Shown: positions 5,358 to 11,343 of the stretch, piece after piece
Position numbering within the stretch: position 1 is the first letter of the stretch
Layout: every line of letters starts with the position of its first letter
NCBI GenBank assembly: GCA_024280615.1
Contig: JAJRPU010000189.1
Coordinates: forward strand, 1 to 11,343
Origin: Bacteroidota bacterium
Lineage (GTDB): Bacteria; Bacteroidota; Bacteroidia; JAADEI01
Direction of reading: 5' to 3'
Length of the DNA stretch: 11,343 nucleotides
The notes under the pieces: generated by a model
The model's database searches: none
Seen by the model: only the letters and a program-made list of their open reading frames with translations
What the model was told of the DNA's origin: nothing
Program-made: the position numbers and the translations under genes

Positions 5358-8261
5358 TCACTCTAAGAGCATAACTTTTCTGATAATTGTCTGCTCCTTT
5401 TGTTCATCTATCAATAGGACATAATACATTCCTGTGGGCAACTGAATGGAATGTTTCCCAGCAGAAAGGTTTCTCTTCATAATCAGTCTTCCAACAAGGT
5501 CTGTTATAGTGAGTTCATACGGTCGGGAAGTTATTATAACAATGTTATTCTGCATCGCCGTGATGGATAGGTTTTTAGTTGTTTCTTCAACTCCGGTGTA
5601 ACAGGCTTTAATGTTTAGGACCACTGTGTCCTGTACTGAGCCACAGCCATTTTCAACGGTGAGAGTTACTGTGTATGTTCCTTGTGAAGGGAAGATAACT
5701 GGGACTATAGCATCCGAAGCGGATGATGGGTTAGCTCCCGGAATGTCCCATGTCCAATTTTGTGTATATTGAGAGCCGGAAGCATCTAAAATGATTGTAT
5801 CAGAAGCACAGAGGACCGATGTGTCACTAATTACCTGAATGTCAGGAACAGGATATTGGTTTGCTACCGTGACTGTAACATAGGCTATGTTTGAGCATCC
5901 GTCAGCAGATGTTCCTATTACTGTATATGTAGTTGTTGTTGAAGGGCTTGCCACTACCGTGCTTCCAGTGGTTGTGTTCAGCCCTGTTGAAGGCGACCAG
6001 ATGTAAGATTGTGCTCCCGAGGCAGAGAGAGTAACACTTTGTCCTGTGCAAATAACTGGATTGGCAGGCTCAATTGAAATTGTTGGTTTAGGTTTGACAA
6101 GTATAGCATTTGACACGAACAATGTATCATAAACAAAGCAACCATTTCCAACCACTAATTGAGCATCATAGACTCCAGTGCTTGGATAAGATGTTGTTAC
6201 GGTCACCCCCTGTGCCGAAGGCGTTGATGAACCGGGCAATGTCCAATAGAATTCAGTGCTATTTAAAGATGCTGAAGCGTCAAAAATCACTGTTTCTCCT
6301 TCGCAAATGGTGTCCTTGGTTGGTGTAAATGAAGCGCTAGGTAATGCTGACGTAACAAACAACCATATATAATGAGATAAATTAAGCCCCCAGGAATTAC
6401 CATCGCTATAAGCATACCACGTTCCATCAGACCAGATTTCCCATGCGGTTCCCGGTGCAGGTGTATTATTGTGTCTATTTGTGAGGATTGCTACTGTATC
6501 TCCAGAGGAATAGTTAAATGTTATGCCTGCATAAACCCCATTTGGTGGAATTGGCACTGGATTGGGCAACGGCACTATTGTAACCCTGCCACTGTCAACA
6601 TCCTGCTTGATTTGACTATAAGGCACTGGCACTGATGCAAGAACAGCCCTATTGCTGTCCCACACTGTAACGTTAACAAAATTTCCGTTTCCTCCATCTT
6701 TGCCGACTCCGAATGCTATAGCAACTGCTGTTATGTAATTAAATCCAGAAAGCACAGAAGAAGAGAAGAAATCCATCTTGCCAATGTCCTGATAGCAGTT
6801 GTGTCCGGACACATAGGATAGCTGACCTGTACCCCCACACGAGGTAACATAAACAGTTGGTGTATCAATAGGGAGTGTGTCCGTGTTTGTGATGTTGAGA
6901 CAGGAAGGAACTGGAAGAACAGTAATATAATTATATTTTGTCATTGTATCACAGCCATTGGCATTACAAGCAACTAAAGTTACATCATACGTACCAGGGG
7001 TATTATAAACAATATTTAACGGATTTTGTGCTGTTGAAGTTGCTGGTGTTCCGCCGGAAAATGTCCAATTCCACGAGGTCGGTGAATAAAGGGATTGGTC
7101 AAAGAAATTAACACTCTGTCCGGCATATATAGTTGTTGGAGTTCCGTAGAAATCAGCCACTGGAGGTTGGTTTGTTGCCGGTGGCTGGCATGCATTAGAG
7201 GACAGAAGAGGCGAAAGGAAATTGGTCACCACTGCGAGGGCTCTGGCTTTCTGGTCCTGTGTGAACATATTCATACAAGCATCATCTGAATAGTCCATAT
7301 AGTTCATAAACATAATTCCGGGATATGTGGGTGAGCAGGCATCTGTAACAGGGAATGTGGGGCATCCATATGTAGCATCGGCTTGATTGGGAGTGTCACC
7401 ACACTGATCAGAACCAGAGCAAGTCCCAAAATCATCCCCCCAGATGTGATACAAGTTCAGGCAATGTCCAATTTCATGAGTTAGTGTTCTATATAAATCA
7501 AAAGGTGGACAGGTGCCTGTAACAGTGCATTCATTAATAACCACGCCATATGTAGTGTGTGAAGGAGTGATCACTGTTCCACTTGGGAATTCAGCATAAC
7601 CTAAAAGACCTCCGCTTAAAGGACCTATCCAGATATTGAAATATCTTGTTGGGTCCCAGGCATCCAGCCCGCCGGTACTAAAAAATTTAATGTCATCATT
7701 TGTTGAGAAGGAGGTTACAGAAGTTTGTCTTCTCTCTATTCCGGTGGTTGGGTTACCCAAGGGGTCCTGTTGTGCAAGGCAAAGCTCAATTTGAAAGTCT
7801 GCTGCGATTGATTTCCATACGCTTGGAGTGTTTGAAGTGTCACTATTTAAACGACGCAGGTCTTTATTTACTGCATCTATCATAGCCTGAATCTGTGCAT
7901 CTGTGGGATTTTGAGAAGGAGAGTTATAAACCACGTGGACAACCACGGGAATAGTATAAACAACATTTTGTTGCAACCTGCTCAGGTCCATATTTTGAAG
8001 CCAAGTCTCAAAAGCTTGAATGAACTGTTGTCGCATAACCTCAAAGTGAGGGTCTGTTGCTCTCCGCCATTGATCATACTCATCAGTTGCACACCTGACA
8101 TAATTACCAGAATTATTACTGGAATTATTTGAAGCGTTGTCAGGCAACACCATGTCGGGCAGTGTCCTTGTTATATAGCCAGTTATGTTTCGTTGAGCAA
8201 AAGCAATGTTAAACAGGAAAATGACTGTCATCAAAAAAGAAAATGTTCCCCCTTTACGCAT
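5358..8261 (-). CDS. Secreted M43 (pappalysin/cytophagalysin-type) metalloprotease with PKD modules and T9SS tail
   Basis: A 967-aa exported zinc protease. A signal peptide occupies residues 1-22 (cleavage near AFAQ), followed by an Asn/Ser-rich linker (42-53). The catalytic domain spans about 95-355: the zinc motif is HEIGHCLNLYH at 262-272 (His262, Glu263, His266, His272) and the Met-turn is MNYMDYS at 319-325 (Met322), with several cysteines likely paired. Next come a PKD domain at 365-448 (GTYDVTL at 423-429), an unnamed beta-sandwich module at about 472-638, a second PKD at 642-716, an Ig-like module at 725-799 (ICTGQSVTLSASGA), a further PKD at 804-885, and a type A T9SS C-terminal domain at about 896-967 (ELTITDLVGR, GMYYVLL). 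It should cross the inner membrane by Sec and the outer membrane by T9SS, then be anchored or released. Known relatives are extracellular; the substrate is unknown. The ATG is supported by a promoter box 20 bases upstream. Confidence 0.93.
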   Translation of the reverse strand: MRKGGTFSFLMTVIFLFNIAFAQRNITGYITRTLPDMVLPDNASNNSSNNSGNYVRCATDEYDQWRRATDPHFEVMRQQFIQAFETWLQNMDLSRLQQNVVYTIPVVVHVVYNSPSQNPTDAQIQAMIDAVNKDLRRLNSDTSNTPSVWKSIAADFQIELCLAQQDPLGNPTTGIERRQTSVTSFSTNDDIKFFSTGGLDAWDPTRYFNIWIGPLSGGLLGYAEFPSGTVITPSHTTYGVVINECTVTGTCPPFDLYRTLTHEIGHCLNLYHIWGDDFGTCSGSDQCGDTPNQADATYGCPTFPVTDACSPTYPGIMFMNYMDYSDDACMNMFTQDQKARALAVVTNFLSPLLSSNACQPPATNQPPVADFYGTPTTIYAGQSVNFFDQSLYSPTSWNWTFSGGTPATSTAQNPLNIVYNTPGTYDVTLVACNANGCDTMTKYNYITVLPVPSCLNITNTDTLPIDTPTVYVTSCGGTGQLSYVSGHNCYQDIGKMDFFSSSVLSGFNYITAVAIAFGVGKDGGNGNFVNVTVWDSNRAVLASVPVPYSQIKQDVDSGRVTIVPLPNPVPIPPNGVYAGITFNYSSGDTVAILTNRHNNTPAPGTAWEIWSDGTWYAYSDGNSWGLNLSHYIWLFVTSALPSASFTPTKDTICEGETVIFDASASLNSTEFYWTLPGSSTPSAQGVTVTTSYPSTGVYDAQLVVGNGCFVYDTLFVSNAILVKPKPTISIEPANPVICTGQSVTLSASGAQSYIWSPSTGLNTTTGSTVVASPSTTTTYTVIGTSADGCSNIAYVTVTVANQYPVPDIQVISDTSVLCASDTIILDASGSQYTQNWTWDIPGANPSSASDAIVPVIFPSQGTYTVTLTVENGCGSVQDTVVLNIKACYTGVEETTKNLSITAMQNNIVIITSRPYELTITDLVGRLIMKRNLSAGKHSIQLPTGMYYVLLIDEQKEQTIIRKVMLLE

Positions 8262-8281
8262 CTTGACTGTATTTACATTGG

Positions 8282-8289
8282 CAAAGTTA
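8282..8289 (-). promoter_or_regulatory. Promoter -7 box of the M43 protease gene
   Basis: The minus strand reads TAACTTTG, an exact TAnnTTTG match ending 20 bases before the protease ATG at 8261. Its first three bases (TAA, 8289-8287) are the stop codon of the upstream deoxynucleoside kinase, so the promoter is embedded at the end of that gene. The protease can then be transcribed both on its own and by read-through. No -33 TTTG at about 19 bases was found. Confidence 0.62.
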
Positions 8290-8961
8290 CATTTTTTTTA
8301 ACAATCTGCCATGTTCTTCTGCCATAATGGGTATTAACCCCTGTTTTCCTGACTCCAGAACTTGTTTTATTATTTTGGTGAGTTCATTTATTATGATGGG
8401 TTTTTCAATTAAGTCAACCCAGCCTATCTGGAAGTCAATGACGGGCATCAAATTAGCCAGTTGTTTCATTATCTCTTTGTATCTGTCCTCAATTTGGTGC
8501 AAATAATCAATTGAAATTCCTGTTTCAAAGGTTCTGTTTCGGTGCTTAATTTGATGCAAATATCTTTCAACAGGAGCAGTTATTTTAACAATAACGTCTG
8601 GTTTCTTCAAACTTTTGTTCATTATGTAGTAAAGCCTTTCAAATAGAGTAAATTCTGCTTCTGGCAGGGTTACACCTGCGAAAACCCACGACCTAAAAAG
8701 GCTATGGTCACTAATAATAACTTGCTCAAATAGTGATGGTTGCAAGAGGCGACTAAGTTGTTCATAACGGAGGGCAAGGAATGATAATTCAAGGGCAAGA
8801 GCATACTTATTTGGGTCGTTATAAAACTGTTCCAGAAAAGGGTTTTTGTCAAAGGGTTCAAGGGCAAGGATTGAATTTTTCCAATATGGTGCTATCAAAT
8901 GAGCGAGTGTGGTCTTCCCAGCCGCTATATTCCCTTCAATTGCTATATGGATTGTTGCCAT
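8287..8961 (-). CDS. Deoxynucleoside kinase family protein
   Basis: A 224-aa cytoplasmic P-loop kinase expected to phosphorylate deoxynucleosides to 5'-monophosphates for salvage. The P-loop is EGNIAAGKTTL at 9-19 (Gly10, Gly15, Lys16, Thr17); LEPFDKNPFLEQFYNDP at 34-50 carries the base-acting Glu35, and ALELSFLALRYEQL at 56-69 continues the substrate pocket. The lid region is KHRNRTFETGISIDYLHQI at 139-157. Where classical members have a D-R-S/T motif, this protein has SDHSLF at 84-89, without the arginine. I recall a second Bacteroidota branch that also lacks it (SDYYF-like), so this is probably a subfamily trait. The C-terminal 50 residues extend past the usual core. It follows the DUF5916 gene by two bases, so they are probably co-transcribed. 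The preferred nucleoside (dA, dG, dC or broad) cannot be told. Confidence 0.9.
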   Translation of the reverse strand: MATIHIAIEGNIAAGKTTLAHLIAPYWKNSILALEPFDKNPFLEQFYNDPNKYALALELSFLALRYEQLSRLLQPSLFEQVIISDHSLFRSWVFAGVTLPEAEFTLFERLYYIMNKSLKKPDVIVKITAPVERYLHQIKHRNRTFETGISIDYLHQIEDRYKEIMKQLANLMPVIDFQIGWVDLIEKPIIINELTKIIKQVLESGKQGLIPIMAEEHGRLLKKM

Positions 8962-8963
8962 TG

Positions 8964-11150
8964 TTAAACGTTAAACCAATAGACCAATTTAAGATAGAAA
9001 GAGTTTTGCATTGGTTGATAGTTATCAAGCCATTTGTCTGCCCGCCAAACAAGGAAAATGTCTGACATTGGAGCAAACCGCCACTGGAATCGGCTAAAGA
9101 AGGTTGCCCTATCCAGTTGGGTGTTATATTGAATAATGTTTGTCCAATACAATGTTGTTGTGAAAGTGATTGTGTTATCAAGGCTTATGAGCCACAAAGG
9201 TATTATCTGACCGTCCATCACGATGCGTTCGTGCCAGAGAGTTGAGGAAATTGTTGCATAGGGCACAAATCTATATCCCACGGTTGCTTCAAAGCTAGTT
9301 CTTTTACCTGTATAATAAGTTCCCGTTCCGGCTGACGTTTTTAGTGTCAGTTTGAACTGTGGAGGCGTTTCATAACCTATTTTTCCTTGCCATTGCTGGT
9401 ATGTTCCCGGACTGATACGGGCTATTCCATAAATGTAGGTTGTAAAAGGAATTAAGTCCTCTGACAGCTCAAAATTGATGTAGATATTATCGCCTCTGAA
9501 TGGTTTGATTGAATAGCCTGCACTGACAAATTTTCGCCATATTTGGTTATTGGCTGCAAATGCAGCAATTGCGCCTTCCAGACCTATTGAATGATTAATC
9601 TTTTTCCCGTAAAGTGTTCGTTCGCTTCTAACAAATGAGTTATAATATCCCTTTCTGACGAGTCTTCCTGTGGAGTCAGGATGATATTGCCTTGGGATGA
9701 AGCCAAGCCTTGGAACAAAGTTGTCTCCTACATAGGCGTTTTGAGTCAAGAAAAACCATTTTCTGGTCCTATACCTCACATAAAACCCTGTAGCAAAATT
9801 GTTTTGAGCTGGAGCATAAGTGTCTTTCGTCAAAGCGAAGAATACCGTTCCACGCCAGATGTCACTATTAGTTCTAAGATTATATTCAACGCCGAAGGTA
9901 TGATTCTCTTCAGTTGCCGAGAACCCCTCAAATGACTGCCTTCCAACGTATTGAATTCTGAAAAAGGAGGGTTTATTAGCCATTTGTTGTATAGAGAACA
10001 CTTCGTGGGTGTATGGCTTTATTCTGATTGTAGTATCAGAAAGGCTTATTTCCTTAGGACCTGTCTGGATAAGCATTATTCCCAGTCTTGTTGAGGAAGT
10101 CACTGAACCACTTAGTTTCAAACCAACCCAGATAGGGACCTGTTCATACCAATAGGGTGCCAGTTCATACATTCCCACTGTGCGTGAGAAGAAAATGTTT
10201 ATGCCCCAAAGTCCGAATGAAGAAAACAAATCTCTGTTCTCTAAGAAGAACTGTCGTCTTTCGGGAACGAACACAGAGAAGCGAGATAGGTTAAGCACCT
10301 GCCTGTCCACTTCAACCTGTGAGAAATCGGGCAGTATAGTGGCATCAAGGGTCAAGGAAGGTGTTATCATAAATTTCAGGTCTCCCCCCGCAGAAAAGGT
10401 AATGCTATCTGTGTATGCCGATTGGGCATAAGGGATAAGTGACAGGTTGAGACCTTGAGGTGGCAATGCCGTGTCCCATTTAAGAAAGCCAGTAAAGAGT
10501 AGGTTGCTTATGTTATGCACATAGGGAACTGGTTGCCACGTTGACCGTTCTTGAACTTTCCAATTTACTCGTGCTGCGTTGATTCGCCACAGGGTGTCGC
10601 TCTCCCGATAGCGAAGTGTTTTAAAGGGAATTGCCATTTCTACGAACCAGAAAGAATCATTTTTGCTAACTGCCGAGAACCATTTGTTGTCCCAAGCGGT
10701 GCTGAGCCCCCACGCCCCCCCATTGACTATCAAGCCTTCACGCTGGGCACCATATGGACTTACCGCAAATCCAAAGCCGTATTGTTGATCCCCAGAGGGA
10801 TTGAAAATGATTTGCACGGCATCGGTATTACGTAGTGAGAAATCCCGCTTTAAGTTCTCTGTAACGAAATATGCTGTTGAGGAATCCTGACATTTGAAGG
10901 CAACATAAAGGAAATTGCGATTATACACAAGGGCAAACCAAGTTTGATATTTTGCATATCCGCTATCCACTGGATAATTAAGATGAAATGAATTAAAAAA
11001 TTTTGTTTCTCTCCATATTTTCTCAGATAAAATACCATCAATCTTGATTTTGTCTTCTATGAAATTTATGCTTATTGTGTCCTGTCCATTGACAGAAATC
11101 ATTGTTAAAAGAAACATTACAGAACCACTAATGAAAATGCCTTGTTTCAT
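8964..11150 (-). CDS. DUF5916 outer-membrane beta-barrel protein with N-terminal CBM9-like domain
   Basis: A 728-aa envelope protein with a Sec signal peptide at 1-22 (hydrophobic FISGSVMFLLTMI, cleavage near VNG/QD). Residues about 28-215 form a carbohydrate-binding-family-9-like beta sandwich: IDGILSEKIWRE at 37-48, LYVAFKCQDS at 81-90, RNTDAVQIIFNP at 107-118, FWFVEMAIPFKTLRY at 167-181 and INAARVNW at 190-197. From about 232 begins the DUF5916 region, marked by PDFSQVEVDRQVLNLSRFSV at 274-293 and FVPERRQFFLENRDLF at 294-309. Alternating strands to a C-terminal aromatic-rich strand (FYLKLVYWFNV) follow, as in outer-membrane barrels. Function is unknown in this family; the CBM9-like domain does not by itself prove sugar binding. 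It is first in a unit with the deoxynucleoside kinase, two bases downstream. A degenerate promoter box sits only five bases before the ATG, so the transcript may be nearly leaderless. Confidence 0.9.
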   Translation of the reverse strand: MKQGIFISGSVMFLLTMISVNGQDTISINFIEDKIKIDGILSEKIWRETKFFNSFHLNYPVDSGYAKYQTWFALVYNRNFLYVAFKCQDSSTAYFVTENLKRDFSLRNTDAVQIIFNPSGDQQYGFGFAVSPYGAQREGLIVNGGAWGLSTAWDNKWFSAVSKNDSFWFVEMAIPFKTLRYRESDTLWRINAARVNWKVQERSTWQPVPYVHNISNLLFTGFLKWDTALPPQGLNLSLIPYAQSAYTDSITFSAGGDLKFMITPSLTLDATILPDFSQVEVDRQVLNLSRFSVFVPERRQFFLENRDLFSSFGLWGINIFFSRTVGMYELAPYWYEQVPIWVGLKLSGSVTSSTRLGIMLIQTGPKEISLSDTTIRIKPYTHEVFSIQQMANKPSFFRIQYVGRQSFEGFSATEENHTFGVEYNLRTNSDIWRGTVFFALTKDTYAPAQNNFATGFYVRYRTRKWFFLTQNAYVGDNFVPRLGFIPRQYHPDSTGRLVRKGYYNSFVRSERTLYGKKINHSIGLEGAIAAFAANNQIWRKFVSAGYSIKPFRGDNIYINFELSEDLIPFTTYIYGIARISPGTYQQWQGKIGYETPPQFKLTLKTSAGTGTYYTGKRTSFEATVGYRFVPYATISSTLWHERIVMDGQIIPLWLISLDNTITFTTTLYWTNIIQYNTQLDRATFFSRFQWRFAPMSDIFLVWRADKWLDNYQPMQNSFYLKLVYWFNV

Positions 11151-11155
11151 ACTTG

Positions 11156-11163
11156 CGAAGTTA
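11156..11163 (-). promoter_or_regulatory. Weak -7 box candidate of the DUF5916-kinase unit
   Basis: The minus strand reads TAACTTCG, one mismatch to TAnnTTTG, ending only 5 bases before the ATG at 11150. That is much closer than the 14-21 bases of the other boxes, so transcription would start at or next to the start codon. No better box was seen in the 71-base divergent gap. Confidence 0.3.
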
Positions 11164-11176
11164 TGTTACTTTTTAG

Positions 11177-11207
11177 TTTGTAGTTTATTTCTTTTTCATT
11201 AACTTTG
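11177..11207 (+). promoter_or_regulatory. Full -33/-7 Bacteroidota promoter of the YbaB/EbfC gene
   Basis: TTTG at 11177-11180 and TAACTTTG at 11200-11207 are separated by exactly 19 bases, matching the two-part Bacteroidota sigma-factor consensus TTTG-N19-TAnnTTTG. The -7 box ends 14 bases before the ATG at 11222. An A-tract (11209-11216) lies in the short leader, which may take the place of a Shine-Dalgarno site, as is common in this phylum. This is the best-formed promoter in the window. Confidence 0.8.
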
Positions 11208-11221
11208 CAAAAAAAAGACTT

Positions 11222-11343
11222 ATGTTCGGACTGTTTGGAAAGTTCAATGAAATACCCAAAAGACTTAAGAATGCACAGGAAAGGGTGAAACAGCTGATTG
11301 TGGAAGTTCGCAGTGAAAACGGTATTGTCTACGTTAAAATAAA
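11222..11343 (+). CDS. YbaB/EbfC family nucleoid-associated protein (N-terminal part)
   Basis: Forty codons run from the ATG at 11222 to the window edge; the rest lies outside. The visible part, MFGLFGKFNEIPKRLKNAQE followed by a segment ending RSENGIVYVKI, matches the start of YbaB/EbfC proteins (MFGxFGK, then an amphipathic helix and the first strand after an 'E.....GxV.V' pattern). These small dimeric DNA-binding proteins coat the nucleoid and affect gene expression; in many bacteria they sit beside dnaX or recR, which cannot be checked here. It is divergent from the DUF5916 gene and carries its own strong promoter. Identification rests on a short N-terminus but the pattern is distinctive. 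Confidence 0.82.
   Translation, partial: MFGLFGKFNEIPKRLKNAQERVKQLIVEVRSENGIVYVKI

Noticed and set aside
5358..8261. The protease region as a DNA repeat array
   Set aside because: The PKD/Ig modules are diverged at the protein level; I saw no long near-identical DNA copies.
1..11343. Mobile element, CRISPR array, tRNA or rRNA
   Set aside because: No transposase or integrase frames, no regularly spaced repeats, no terminal inverted repeats and no recognisable RNA gene were seen on either strand.

Overview
The window looks like an ordinary chromosomal segment of a member of the phylum Bacteroidota. Four things point there: a secreted M43 metalloprotease with PKD-type modules and a type IX secretion (T9SS) sorting tail, a DUF5916 outer-membrane protein, a surface lipoprotein of a type common in that phylum, and the Bacteroidota promoter signature TAnnTTTG placed 14-21 bases before five start codons. 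No RNA gene, transposon, CRISPR array, integrase or defence module was found. The window is densely coded: the longest stretch without a gene is about 106 bases (5252-5357).

Layout. Bases 1-2119 (minus strand) hold an apparent operon: branched-chain aminotransferase (ilvE), then ruvA, then a lipoprotein gene that runs off the left edge. Divergent from it on the plus strand is a two-gene unit with an 11-base overlap: a small protein resembling the DNA polymerase III psi subunit (HolD), then the purine-NTP pyrophosphatase RdgB/HAM1 (2162-3239). RdgB meets a rhomboid protease (3218-3967, minus) tail to tail with a 22-base overlap. Next come a fatty acid 2-hydroxylase-like membrane enzyme and a macro-domain ADP-ribose hydrolase (4020-5251, minus), joined by an ATGA start/stop overlap. 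Bases 5358-8261 encode the large secreted M43 protease. Upstream of it are a deoxynucleoside kinase (8287-8961) and a DUF5916 outer-membrane protein (8964-11150), two bases apart. At the right edge a YbaB/EbfC nucleoid-associated protein begins on the plus strand, divergent from the DUF5916 gene.

How the genes relate. The set is mostly housekeeping: amino-acid metabolism, recombination, nucleotide-pool cleaning, deoxynucleoside salvage, ADP-ribose removal and lipid modification. Envelope and export proteins are interspersed (lipoprotein, rhomboid, DUF5916 protein, T9SS-exported protease). The TAnnTTTG boxes suggest at least five separate transcription starts with very short 5' leaders, so most neighbours are probably independent units and not one pathway. 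I found no convincing undescribed multi-gene system. The best leads are the HolD-like protein coupled to RdgB, the FA2H-like hydroxylase coupled to a macro-domain protein, an unnamed beta-sandwich module inside the protease, and a deoxynucleoside kinase without the usual arginine motif.
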